From contig OY855903.1 in assembly GCA_963693305.1 (NCBI GenBank), forward strand, positions 54,370,150 to 54,434,149: a DNA stretch of 64,000 nucleotides, written 5' to 3'. Source of the DNA: Meandrina meandrites (lineage: Eukaryota; Cnidaria; Anthozoa; Scleractinia; Meandrinidae). Below are positions 1 to 13,051 of this stretch, piece after piece (the first letter of the stretch is position 1; every line of letters starts with the position of its first letter). The notes beneath the pieces are model-generated. The model saw only the letters and a list, made by a program, of their open reading frames with translations, made no database searches and was not told where the DNA came from. A program made the position numbers and the translations under genes.

Positions 1-2130
1 AACTGTGACGACTTAAGCATCCGGTTTATTATAAAACATGGTCGATGTATGTATTTAAAAGAGAATTCAGTTTCGGATGCGAATAAACCAAACAGTAGCA
101 AAAATATCTTTATACAAAATAAAAACAAGTACCACGTACAAATCTGTGGATTTAAGCGATTTTTATATGCTTGGTGATCATGCTTATTTTCGCTTCTGAT
201 GAATATTTCAAGTAGCCATCAAAAACTTGGAAAAAAATGGTTAGTAATTCGAGTCATAAATGAATTGACATTTCTAAGCACCGAAAAAGATATTTTCATT
301 TTACAGGCTGAGGAAAATCACGTTTTGCTTCTGTAATGTAATAAAGATATTGTATCTTTCTGCGAGACTTACGCCGTCTCTATTTATTTATTTTATAAAA
401 TCATTTAGTCTTCCTTTGTACAGAATTGTCGCCAATGTCGAAAATACCGGGTTGAAAGACAGCTTTTCGTCTGATCGCTTGTCACGAGGAACGCGCTCAA
501 TATTAAGATTCAGTGTGAGACTCCAGTTCCTCGAGCACCGTGTTTTTTTTTTTGTTCGGAGCGTTTTTGCTTGATATTCGCCTTTACTTCTCGCTGAACA
601 TTGCTCAACCGGAGAAATCAAAAAAGCGCTTAGCTGTTAAAGTTACTGTTTCGGAAAATAAATATCAAGCCGCTTGTTTCCGATTGTATTTGTATTTGTG
701 CTGTTAAAAATAGAGGAATCAACGTTCGTCGAACTGGATGTAATACCAGAAATTCTTGCAAATTAAATTTTTTAGATATCAGATTTTCTTCTTTCTGTCT
801 GAAAGACAAAGCAGCCGGAAATATTATTGAATATCTATCATTTTGACATTCCATGATAAATGTATATCATTTAGTGCGAACTTTTTTTCATGGTTTAAAG
901 TTCATTCTAACATTTAAGATTATTCAACGTCTTATGTTTGAACTGATTGACACAAAAGTTTAATTTGGCTAGCGCGATTGCATATTAACTGTAGAGGGAA
1001 TAAAGCTCACGATTTTAGCTTTTTCTAAATTGTGCTCACTGGAGACCGTTATCTTAATCACACGCAAAACAAAAACATTGCCGATTTTGACATCGCGAAC
1101 GTGATTCCAGGCACGAAACTAAGGCTGACACTAATATCCATTAATCTTGAGAGATCAATTACATAGAGATTTAAATAAAAGAAGGGTATAGTGCTGCCGA
1201 CATTGCGATTTTTAAATGGTTTTGGAAAGGATAATTTCTATCAGGAGATGAAAAGGTATCGTTAATTTTTTGGTTTTATTTTACGAGAGTAGTTCCAAAA
1301 TGAGAAGATTCAGCTAGGACCTCGGTCTAATTCTACGGACATGTATCTTGAAGGTTTTAGATTCCTGAAAATCTTTTTTAAGATATTTCAATATTTTCCC
1401 GAAAGCATTGCCCAAGGCTTTTCCGAATAGTTCCGCCGAAATTCGAAGATAGCCGAAAATTAGTTGAAGGCCGTCCGGTTTTTCCGATTGTTCATGGTAT
1501 TAACGTATTTTCCCGACCCCGAAGGTAAAATTATCAAAAACATTTTAAACAATACCAAGAGAATCTAAATGAGAGGCGTCTGATCTGGGGGTACTTTCCA
1601 CGAAAAACCCACAAAGTAAATAGAGAATGACAAAGACTGCAGGGGATTTAAATTTTTCCTTCAATTGTTTAACTTTATACTCTGTCTTTAACGACTTGTT
1701 TAGCCCCACGCGTTTAAAGAGAAAACTCCCACGCGCTTGTATGGGCGAGTCTAGAAGATTCTTAAAAACCTTCTGAGCTGATCCCAAAAGGAAAACACTT
1801 CGAGGCCGCGCCACCAAGCTATTTGTCCTCCACAAGTTAAGGTAACCTTCTTGTTTTAACCAAGAAAAATAAGAAGGGATATGCTTAGTGCTTTTTGGCT
1901 TTAAGCCGGAACTCGACTATGACAGACACTGACTTCATGTAATAACCTCGAGGCGAATATTTTCGTTCGACGTTCCGTCAATAAGCAACTATTATCTTAA
2001 TTGAGATATTGAGTTCAACACAAAAAGATAAATTTCGCATCCCCAAGCGCAGCCGACATATTTCTGTGTGTTGAAAACATTTAACATGAGCGAGGTACCA
2101 GGGTGAAAATAATATAAAATGTTAAATGGG
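1..2130. other. Intergenic, no gene recognised
   Basis: AT-rich sequence with only short open frames that lack codon structure, splice sites or recognisable motifs. No repeat or RNA gene was identified. Confidence 0.6.
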
Positions 2131-2268
2131 TTTCATTCATTCATTCATTCATTCATTCATTCGTTCGTTCGTTCGTTCGTTCGTTCGTTCGTTCGTTCGT
2201 TCGTTCGTTCGTTCGTTCGTTCGTTCATTCATTCACTCACTCATTCACTCATTCACCTACTCACTCCC
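2131..2268. repeat. TTCA/TTCG tetranucleotide microsatellite
   Basis: About eight TTCA units are followed by roughly 16 uninterrupted TTCG units (about 2160-2226) and then a decayed TTCA/CTCA tail. The frames through it translate as SFVR or SFIH repeats, which are artefacts. The core is the reverse complement of the CGAA array at 58437-58602. Confidence 0.95.
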
Positions 2269-5200
2269 TGACTTACCTTCTAAATTTATTTATTTATTTA
2301 TTTTCGGAAAAATCCGCTGGAAAGCGTCAAAAAAAAAAACTTAGTAGAAAGAACGACTTTAGTAGGACAGTGGGTTCGTGTGGAATTGCCTCCTTTCAAA
2401 GCCATTTTTGGTTTTTATCAGTGTATTGTTTGAGCTTCGTGTGTATTTGCAAGTGATTAACCTGGATTTTTTTCATTTGTTCCTTCTCCCTGGTGATGAT
2501 GCATAGCGCCAAACTGATGCTTGCAAATACTGATTGGCCAGAACGTAAAAGCATTCGAACATTTCTCTTGTTTTTCACCACGTTTGTCAGTCTGAGAAAT
2601 ACTTATAATACTTATACGAAAACCTTCCCTTTCGAGTATAAAGAAATATTTCGCTAAGCAAATAGCCGAAAAAGCGTAGACTCACACGAAAGAAGTAATT
2701 TCACACTACAGTCACGTCTGCCCGATTTACGTTAATAGAATAAACATAGAAAATAACAGGTCTGTGCATACGTAAGTGACATGTCTTCAAACGCCGTTTA
2801 TTAGAAGGCGTGTTTCTAATTTTCGTACGTATTTTTGACAGAAATATGGAGACGGTTTGGCGTAATGGACATATCATTCATACCACAAGACATTTCATAC
2901 GTCAAACTGTGGGTAGCTACATAAAAAGAATCCTTTAAAATAAAAACAATACAGATAGCAGATAAAAACTAAAAGGAATTAGAAGAAAACCATGTTTATC
3001 ATCGTTTGTAGATCTAAGTCTTCTATAAGTTTATGTTGTTTGGATTAATTTCTTTTATTTCAGAGAAAGTAACCTATTAAAATAGGTATTTTGGTATGTC
3101 ACCTCCCTTACGCTACCCTATCGTACACATGGTTCTGGGGCCTTTTTTTAAAGCATTAACATCATTACTTGCTTTTCGCTAGCGACACAAGCATTAACAC
3201 AAGTACACCCGTCAAGCACAAGGAACAATTTTTTCCTTTCCTTGTGCTTGGTAAAGTGCTTATATTACCGTCTGATTGCTGTATTTGAAAGATATTGAAC
3301 AATGTACAGTCTATTTTTAAAAACATAGTTTTCAAAAGCATATCTCTATTCCCATTTCGCCTGAAGCAACATTACCGATGTCATCGTGGCAAGCTCGTTT
3401 GGTGGTCACGTGATAACTGTTTCAGGCTCTTAAAATTTCGAGTCCCAAAACAAACGCCTACAAAAAAATGCTTTCCTTCGGGAAGATATCAGTAAAGACT
3501 GAATACTGCAAAACTACAACAGCTAATTTAGATGGCACAGCAGAGATAAAAAGTAACTTAGAAAAGAAGACTTATAAGCCTTGGATCTGGAAGACTTCAA
3601 TAACATGGACGAGAATTACGTTGATATATGCAAAAATCCAAGACGTTTTCAAGGCAATAGGCGCTGGTTCTTCTTTCTTCTAGCCAGACTCAGGGCTAAT
3701 TGTTATTCCAGGCAAGAAAAGAAGCCAATCAAAAACGTTGTCAAATATCTTAAGGTGTCACACATGACAGTGCGCACAAAATCAGGTCAATTAAAGTATT
3801 TTCGCTTATTCCAAGTATATGTTGGTTATCTGACTGTGAAAAATAAGAATAAGAAAGTGATGAAGATTTCGATGCGCTTTAAAGAAGAATCTATACAATG
3901 TTTGATCCATACGGTTTCTTTTCGCTAAGTAATTGTTTATTTCTAATTTATCTGCGGCCCACTGTCTCTCATTTCATCATGTTTTGACCTGAATTAATCA
4001 TTACGAATCAAGCACGTAACCATTTAGTTTTACACCTTAAATGGAATTAATCCTTATCTAATTTCAATCGGTATAATAAACCATTTTCCGCTAACATGAA
4101 ACCTTTATTAGCGGGCAAGAACAAATCCTTAAAATCTTTAAGAAAACAACACTTTCTACGTATGCCAGATAACCGTATAGCAACATGAAACTTTTTACCT
4201 AATGATCGATATGATCTAGTTCAGAAAAATGCGTTGTGCTTGTGTTGATAAGCAAACCGAAGACAAACCGCTAGAGGTATTTTGCTGTTATTTTAATCTT
4301 AACGAATTGGTGTGTGTTGCTTTACATGAAATTAACGCTATATCCATTTTCTTTACAGGCAGCAGTCAGTTCTAGCTGCACGTCTGACCCAAAATATTTG
4401 ATCTTATTTTCGATAAAACGAATGCATGATGATATTGTATTAGCTCCAAAAAGAGAAACAATAAATGCTGTCAAAACAGTTCTTTAAAGATTATTGATTG
4501 GAAAAGAGAAATTAATGATTTCGTTTGCTCTTAGGTGAATTCAAAATGAAATAAGATAACATGATCGGCAGCTAGAATGACTAAGTGGCTGATGTGCAGT
4601 GTAGACCGGATCTTGTCCGTGAATTTTCAAATTTTAAATTGTCGAATCACAATGTTTATTCTGCAAGATAGACAACGAAAGAAACATTTATCTAAATAGA
4701 AGCAAGCGGCTTTTTGGCGCTTGAAAGGTTTTAGCTCCTTCGGGGCTTTTTTGTTTGTGTGAACGACTTGGCGGAACGAACTGTGGCGCGATTATTTCCA
4801 ACACCAAGATTGCCATTATTTCAAACCGCTGATTTGATTTAAAACGTTCTAAAAAAACTTCAGTTAAAGTCGATCAGAATTTTTCAATTCCTTGAATAAA
4901 TTTAGGTTGTGTTTACCTTGGAATTTAATTTTGTGGACGTCTTAATTTAGAAGTAAATACTAGAAAAGCAAAAATACGTTGTTGACGTAAAAAAATTAGT
5001 TTGTGTGCGTACACTGTCTTGGATTTAAAATAAAGATAACAGAACAGATGGTCTGATGATATTTTAGAATAATCCTTTCGTTTCTTCTTGCTTGAACCTA
5101 CACCAGGTGCAAAGACTGTGACACAGTTTGAAAAAGGGGACCCAGAAAACTTCTCTGAGAGAAGCAGGTTGGTGTTGTTTGTTCAGGTGAGGAGTGTTAC

Positions 5201-8198
5201 CACTATTTTTAAGCCTTTATACGAAAAGGCTGCAATGCAAGGCAGAGTTACAGTTTTGAAGTCTTTGAATAGCAAGTGGTGCACTTTGTGGTTGGAACGA
5301 CTGAAGAAGAGTTTCTTACATCAGTCAATCAGAGTTTCTTGATGATAGGAATTTTCAAAATACCTTATTTTCATAAAATGAACCATCATGCCGTCATTGT
5401 TCATTATGTTAAGGCAAAAAAATACTGGAAGATAACAAAGGAATAAGTGTGGGATTCTGTAAAAAGATCTCTGCCCTTTTTCGGTTGCACAATGTGCAAA
5501 GGTTAGCTTTTCCGAAAGAAAAATCACTGCTGAACTGTTGACATTGTGAAACGTATATGTTATTTAATTAATGAGAAAGAAAGCAGTTCATTTGAGGGCA
5601 GGATTTCAATTCATGTACATCAGTGTGATGGCAATGCAACAAAATACTGGATCTCACTTCTGCCCTGAAGGTTGCGATAAAACGTATTTCGTTCTCCGTT
5701 TTTCCGATGAACCTTTAGGCAAGGTATTTTGTTTACAAAATTCAAATGAAAATCTACCGTAGTATCATTTTAATCATTTTAGTCATTTATTGCAAAAAAA
5801 AAAACTAGCAGGAATATTAAAGACTTTGCAATTTATTTCAATAACTATTTCACAATCTTAAATCAGCTACCCAGTGAAAACTGCACCTCTTTTCAAAATG
5901 TTTTTTGTATATCAACACATCTTTTATGGTTTTTGGCGGTTGGATTATTTTGAGCTCACTTTGGCAAGTAAAAATGTGTCCGTTTTTAAATTTATACGAC
6001 ATAAACCTGCGCGATGAAACTAAAATGAAATACCGTCGATATTTAATTACTCTCTCGTTGTAGAACAAACTGTGCGTAAAGGATGGCCCAAACGTTTACA
6101 CTTTCCTATTCAAGAAAATTAGTTTTACAGAAAAATCTAATATTCAACAGCTGCAAATTAAATAATATGAAATTTAAGTGCGTCAGCATTCGATCCCATT
6201 TCGAAATACACTTTGGAAACCAAAGTGGATTTTGGTGTTTATTAAATTGCTTTTCTTTGAGTTGCATCAGAGCAAAATACATTTTATAGTCCAGGACTTC
6301 GTTTTCTTAATCAATTTTCTTTTAAAATTACATGAAAGAAGACTGTTGGCGTAATTAAAAGCGATAGAAAAAATACATTTTCACATGTCAACAAAGAACC
6401 CCATTTATCTTAATTTATTCCACTAAGCGATCCAGAACAGTTAACATTTTTATGGAAAATTGTCAGTGTATCCCATTACACTCTGAACTGGCCTTCGATG
6501 TCATCAGATACTGGAATACTATAGATCGACTTTATGCAACGGTAAAAGTTTTCTCTAAAAAAAGCACTTTCCAGATCTTGGTGTGCGTCTCCCAGTTTAT
6601 CGAAGGGATGGGAAAATATAACACTCAGTGCACTTATTTTGCCTTATTCTCAATTTCAGTCATTTGTGCCTTGTTTTGGCTGCATTAATAAATGACAACA
6701 CCGTTGTTAGCAGGCAAAAATTATATAAATATTGTGACGTCGTAGAAGCATTCAGACGGTATTTGCTTCTTCCAAAACAATGTCCATTAAGTTCAAAACA
6801 ATAACGTGTTTATTCTGAATACAAAGATATTGCTTCTACCAGTAATTTAGTATTTAAGTTAAGTGGTAGTAGCCCGTTCTCTAACAAGACCAGTTTCATT
6901 TGATGCGATGAGGAGCATCCGCCATGTTCAGATCGTTACTAAGATGAAACAAAAGACATCCAGATCGTAGCCTTTAAGGGTTACAACCAACGATTAACAA
7001 AGGTCTTCTTATTCAACAATCACTTAGACGTCTCTTTTTTTAAAAGCGAGTAGCTGTTTTGCGCACCATTTTTTCTGGTTGATTTGTATCGAGACACCTA
7101 CACAAAAAACTGTTTTGCTTAAGAAATAGTTTTTTCACTAACTGTATCCTGATCAGAAAGTTCAGAGAGACTTGGATCCCCCATGCCCAAATGATGTCAA
7201 ACGTTGCAGGCTGGAATGTTCTTCTAAGACATTGTTTTGACAGCAGTAAATGCTTTTGCTCGTGATTGGTTTAAAGAAATTAACGGACAGTATTATCAAG
7301 CGCTGTTTCAATTGGATACCTTTAGTAATAGACATTTTAGAAAGTGAGAACCTAGCAAGTGAGAAACTCATATATCGGTTTCTTTCATGTCACTTTAGCT
7401 AACCTGTCAATCATTCCATGATGCACGATTAAAGCGCAATATTTCAATGCCAGATGTCTGTGTTTTTGGCAAAGATAGCCATTACCACTGTGAAATATAA
7501 CCCCAGGAAACCAATATTTCTTGAGACAAGTCAATTATAAAGCATTAGGCTGAAAAAGAATACTTTTTTTGTCTTCTGTTTCTTTTTTATTTCTTTACTT
7601 CTGATACTTGTAACGATAAATTTTGCAGATTCAAAATAAAGTGAAAGCGTCTTGAAGTTCGGAATTTTGTCTTCTAAGTTCTAACTGTAAACAACTGCAG
7701 ACGATTATATTAACTGGTATGATATACGTGACGTACATACAAAGCCACTGAGCATGGGCAATTGTGATGACCATAAAAGGCCTTTTCCTACTTTCCTAAA
7801 CTCCATTCAATGAGACTTGGTACAAAACCTTTCATCTGAAAATGAATTTAATTTGCACGCTTATTACAAACTAAAAGCAATTAAAAACTTCGAGAAACAA
7901 TTTTGTTTGAAAGGTCTTGCACCACGACCTGTGTAAGACCAAAGACTCATAGGAGCTTAGAAAAAACATAAACATATTGCAATAATTCGTTATCAGCGTC
8001 GCAGAGGCTATAAATGAATGCCGTATAAAAAAACGGAAAGTAAATTTATTAAACTTGTGTATTTCGCTTTCTTTCTTACAACCATATTGTCTCCAAAAAA
8101 GTGAAACGACAAAATAACCCCTTGAGAAACTTTTAACGATAGCTTGTTCCGAAAACCCTCCGCCATGCTGAAAAAAATAATCATAAAGTACTTTAAGT
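2269..8198. other. Intergenic, no gene recognised
   Basis: About 5.9 kb without a supportable gene. Short open frames near 3.3-3.9, 5.1-5.8 and 6.4-6.7 kb show no known motif and no splice context. A perfect 13-bp inverted repeat (CAAGCACAAGGAA and its complement) spans 3213-3250. Confidence 0.55.
3213..3250. repeat. Perfect 13-bp hairpin
   Basis: CAAGCACAAGGAA at 3213-3225 is matched by its exact reverse complement ending at 3250, with a 12-base T-rich loop. It stands alone in the spacer and no function can be assigned. Confidence 0.7.
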
Positions 8199-8460
8199 GA
8201 ATGGAAACCCTTTTTTGTTTTTTTTGTTTTTGTGTTTTTTTTTTTCTTTTTTCGCTAAAAAATTGTAAAATTAAACAATCTATTGTAAACAAACTTTGTA
8301 ATTAATTACTTATACGTAGTGATATGGTGTAATTGTTTTCTCTGTATTAATAATATTGTACGTCTTCATTCAATACTGTAAAACCTTATTCTTTTCAATA
8401 AAAAAAATAATAATAAAAAAAAAAAAAAAATCAAAAAAAAAAAAAAAAGAATGGAAACCC
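8199..8460 (+). mobile_element. Retroposed insert with 12-bp target-site duplication
   Basis: GAATGGAAACCC occurs at 8199-8210 and again at 8449-8460, bracketing a 238-bp insert (8211-8448). The insert starts with a T-rich tract and ends in CAATAAA followed by long A runs, as expected for target-primed reverse transcription. It has no coding sequence, so it is either a 5'-truncated LINE tail or a short processed copy. The T-rich start opposite the A-rich end is unusual and could reflect a second insertion or a 5' inversion. Confidence 0.75.
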
Positions 8461-11400
8461 TCGGGGCTCGGATTTTTAAAAGCATGTGTGGTGCATTGTT
8501 TATTTTTCATATGAAATCAAAATGGTTGAACGGGAAATGAGTCCGACAGAAAGTGATTCGTATTCACTGACCAAGTCTGGTCAGTAAAACAAAATCACGA
8601 AACAACGGCATATTTTTCAGGGCTTTTGTTGCAAACTATCTAACGTTCAAGAGTGAAATGAACTTAGAATGCAGTAACACCCATGGAAAAAATGGCTCTT
8701 GGATTCTTTAATGAGGAAATGGTAAGCAAGATAGAGATTTAAAGTTTACCTTTCCATAACTTACTTAACAATGATCTTGAACGCGACCTTCAATAAAAAC
8801 GAGTGACGTAGGGCTGCTAGAACAATATGACAACTCTTTCCATCCCAATAAATTTATATTTTTATTGACATTGTTGAATTTTGTTCGATGGGCGCAACTT
8901 CTTCTCTTTTCTTGATGTAGAAAATACCAAGTAGAATTCGTTAGCTCGATGTTTAAGCTTTATTAAACGATCGTTTTCTTTCTGTTTCTTTCTAGTTCTT
9001 TCTATTAAGTGTCTCATTTATTCAAAACCTCGTTTATTCACAAACGTTATAGCTGCTGGGCTGTCGCAGTTCGTGACCCTTAAAGACTAGGCTGTGACAA
9101 CTCGCTATTATAGCTAAGCCTATTTGCACAACAAATTGAGGAAGAAATTGAGGAAGGAGAAATTGAGGAAGCGTTCTTCAACAGAGAACACAAATATATG
9201 ACTTCCGATGACATACACATACAATACACCATTCGTTTTCACAAACTTTGCCAGATCATTGTCGTTGTGTCTTGTACAGCTTTCAACTACTGATATTTGA
9301 GATATAGTATTTTCCTATCACTTTGTTAGCATGGATTCTCCAAGTGTTGCCAATGGAGCGCTAAAATGGCATTAAATTTTTATCGATAAAATAAATACAA
9401 TAGTCCTACAAATATAGTTCAAATATAGACACTATAGTGCAATGAGGGATTTGCGTAACCACATTCTTTTTCAAGATATTGTGTTTTGATTAACTATACT
9501 TTATGAAGCCTGAGAATTTTTCGAGATTCCAGGTTGATTCAATATGGCGGTGTTTTCTACTTTTTTCCTTCTCATTGCATCGTCATGTTAATTAAATGGC
9601 TATTATTTTAAGATGCGTTATTTTTATTAAAGACAACAACGTAGGTGCATTAAAATTTTCACTCGTTGCTTTAGCTTTCCCATCTCCTTTATGTTCTACC
9701 AAATTTTCATATCTAAAAATTAAAAAAACTGCGTAGCAGTCGCTAGGTGGAGAGCATCGAGTCATGGGGCATTTGAGCTTGAGACATGCGATCAAAAGCT
9801 AATTTTGTGTTGCCATTCAATGTTATAGTCAAAAGCGTTCCTCCTAAACGTGATTTAATGAATTGGCTTGAAAGCAGTGACTAAGAATAGAATACTGAAG
9901 CAAAATATGGAATCGAATTGCCATTAATTCGCCTCGAGAGAACCGCTTGAGCTGTTTTGACTGTACATAAATCCACACTGCTTATCGCGGAGTATAAAAT
10001 TAAGAAATCGTATCCATCTTAAACTGAATAACCCATTCGTTTAGCGTTGATATATCACTTTCATCACTTATGTCTTCTTTGTTAAAGAAGCCTCGTAGCT
10101 CATGTTGACAAAAATAAATGTTTAACTCTTCCCCAATGTACGCATAATTCTATCGTTGGCGTCAGGTGAATTATAACTTGACCTCAGGCAGTGAAATGAA
10201 TTTATTTCTGTTTTCACTTGATCCTCAAGCAAACAAATGAACCAATTAAAAATATTCTTTTGTTGCGCCATATTTTCATTTGCATTTGGCCAGGTCATAA
10301 CAAAAAACTAGTGGACAACCGAACATTTCGTTTATTACAATTGTAAAATCGTTGACCTTGACTCATATGATTTACATTTGGCCATGGTTTGTAAAGAAGA
10401 GACTTGAAATTAATATAGTATCTTTTATCGCGTCTCTAAATAAGCCACAGGGGCAAAGGTGTAAATTTTTCGCGCGAATGCAGTGGGTTTGTTCATTCGA
10501 TTTTATGATTTTCTGTTAGTTGCTAGGTCTTAATGCGCCACTGTTCAATCCATAAACTACTTTTCTCCATAGAAATACATGTCCGAAGTTATCGATGGGT
10601 TTACAGGTGCTCTACTGTCATGATGCATTTTAAAACGTACCATTTTTGCATTAAAAAATACAACACAACTGTTTACTCTGAGAAAAATGGCTCATTTAGT
10701 TTACGATTAAACCAGATTTTGGCGGATTTCCAAAACTCAAGGTAAAGTGTGAGCGACTCGAAAGTTGTAAAATCTCTTTAGGTATAGTTGTGCGTATTTT
10801 GAAAATCTTTCCCGGATTCTTCAGGGATACGTTTAGAAAGTGTACGGAGATTTTCGGCAATCTTCATAAACCGAGTGAAGATAATCGCGCAGTAACCCGC
10901 GTGCTGTCGAAACTATAGAGCCTTACATTGAGGAATTGCTCGCAAGAGCGAAAGCTTATGAGCTCGCCTGGCTACCAATGAAACGTATTTACTCGCTTGT
11001 TAGCGCACGCAAGAGAGATTGTAAAAAAACAAGCGCGCAATTTGCGATTACGCTCGTCCGCCGAAATGAGCGAGCTTGGTCTGCATTCATGAGCCAGCTT
11101 GTGTTTTGTTGTAAGGAATTAAAGTGGCTCGATTGGGTCTTTGAGTGACATCTTTTAACTTTGACCACCTGGTGTACCGCTGTAGAGAATCCGACAGAAA
11201 ATCGATTGCTTCACTGCTGTACTAGAGAAGGATTAAATTTTAAGATGAGAAAAGTTTTACTGAAATCTGAGTTACCATAGCAACGCTATGACGTCATCCC
11301 CATTTTACATAGGGCCGAATAACTTGTCTTCAAGGGATAATTTTGGAAAACGGTTTCTGGATCTTTGACCTGACATACTTGTCTTGAGGTAAAAAAATTC

Positions 11401-11690
11401 AGTTCATCAAAGCTTAAGGTATTCCAAAATATTGCGAATATATACAGCAAAATCAGATGCATCGATGCGCTGAACAACTCGCTGCCAATACATTATGAAC
11501 CAGTGCAGCAAAAAAAAAATTCCCACGTTCAATTCCCAGGTGTTCCCATAGCTGGCGGCTCGAACGTTTTGGCCTGTAATGATTCTTGTGTGACGCAGAA
11601 GACAAAATGTCTAACAACTTTGTAATGGATAAAAATTTTGGGTTTATTTTTCGTGCTACTGAAAGGTTAAGCTTAAAAACACACTATTTC
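8461..11690. other. Intergenic, no gene recognised
   Basis: No supportable coding sequence. A short direct repeat of AAATTGAGGAAG-like units lies at about 9135-9171. The open frame at 10936-11148 has no recognisable domain. Confidence 0.55.
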
Positions 11691-12090
11691 AACGACTGAC
11701 TCTCGAAGGCTGGTACAGAAACTTAGAACGAACGACTATCAAGAGATGTCAACAACTACCGGTACCTTACAAACGACTTATTCACGACATAAACCACAAA
11801 CAGAACGACTTAATTTGACTAACAATAGACGGATCAAAACTGACCAATTACTGTTGTTGACGAATTAAACACGAGTCTTGAAGCCAATAGCAATGCATCA
11901 CTGCTAAACGGACAAATCAGCTTCAACGGGCCAAACAAAAAGCATTACCGACTGACAACAACTTTTTACTTGACTCTGAAGATGACTTCGAAACGTCAGT
12001 CACCAACAACAGTTCTTTTCAGAACTACTCTCACCCGGAAGATCACACTATACGAAATACTGATACTCCTGCGTTTAAACCATTTACTTT
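11690..12090 (+). mobile_element. Degenerate copy of a dispersed retroelement-like unit
   Basis: The stretch includes GACTCTGAAGATGACTTCG, then GAAACGTCAGTCACCAACAA and a CACCCGGAAGATCA block. I associate these with the 3' part of a highly repeated cnidarian element, possibly Penelope-like. The attribution is from memory of the pattern. No reverse-transcriptase or GIY-YIG reading frame is visible here, so the copy would be a non-coding fragment. Confidence 0.4.
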
Positions 12091-12718
12091 GTCACATTCT
12101 AAAACTACGATAGGCTTGAAAACTATGATAAACTGAAAACGGGTATTTTAAAACTCATTTAAGCATTTTAGAAATTGCTTGTTTCAAAATTGTGTCATTT
12201 GGATTAATCCTTGACAGTTGTCAGTTTAGAACAATAGTGAAATAGCCACAATCAACTCGTGGCATTTGCATAACAATACGGTAAAACCAAGAAGCCAGCA
12301 GGTTTGGCAAAAGCTGTGCAACTCCTCAGTTTTATTCTCTGATCTTTCAACTATATCCAAGCAAATAAACATTTTTAAAATGGAGAAGAATTTCACCAGT
12401 ATGCAACCTTTTAATTTAAGATTGCCTTAAAGGTCGTTAAACGGTCACCCCAGCTGTTGCTAATGTGCTCTGTTGTTAGGCTCTCGTTGTTGTTAGGTTT
12501 TAAAAAGGACAATGGCGTCATTAATTATTCATCACGTAGGTGTACCTATTTTAATAAAACAAACAGTGTTCTTGTCTGGTCTTTCGTCTTCAGCGAAAGG
12601 GACGTTTTTCTGCGACAAGACTTATTTTCACACCGAAGCGGTTGAGCCCAAGAAAACTAGAACTTATAAGGTAAATTGGGCTAAAATTGCTAAAGATTCA
12701 GCTTTTCACCACTAAACA
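12091..12718. other. Intergenic, no gene recognised
   Basis: Two overlapping short open frames at 12457-12715 show no known domain or splice context. Confidence 0.5.
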
Positions 12719-12839
12719 TTACGACGTGAATGTATAAATATATATAATTAGCAATTCCTGGATGAGGCTGAGCATGATATGAAGAATCATGAAGATAGCT
12801 CTGAAAACACATAATGTATTTAAATGGGTTCTCACTTCG

Positions 12840-13051
12840 ACGTAGAATTTTCGCAAAACAGTAGCTAATTTCTCCCCTTTTCCTGGATCTTGGATGTTTC
12901 TCTCCTGAAGATAAGCTTTAAAAATCAACTGATTTCCTTCGGAAGCTTTATTTTTGTTTTTGTTAACTTTATCACCTAGTAATTTGGAAATGTTTTCGTC
13001 GCAATGTTCAAACCTTGCGGCCATTTTCGCGCTTTCTGGCATGTTCGGCAT
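12840..13051 (-). pseudogene. Crypton/DUF3504-like N-terminal fragment
   Basis: The minus strand opens with ATG at 13051 and encodes about 70 residues with the pattern 'FKAYLQERNIQDP ... LRKFYVEVRT'. This resembles the helical N-terminal (SAM-like, DNA-binding) part of Crypton-derived tyrosine recombinase domains, as in ZMYM and QRICH1 relatives, where a 'F..YL.EK.I ... L.KFY.E.RT' pattern precedes the catalytic domain. After RT the frame runs into hydrophobic, low-complexity sequence without a clear splice donor, and no catalytic R-H-R-Y part follows. It is probably a broken copy of a transposon-derived gene. The family call rests on pattern similarity only. Confidence 0.45.

Noticed and set aside
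4733..4752. AGCTCC-TTCG-GGGGCT hairpin followed by a T run, resembling a bacterial terminator
   Set aside because: There is no bacterial gene context; in this eukaryotic spacer it is most likely chance.
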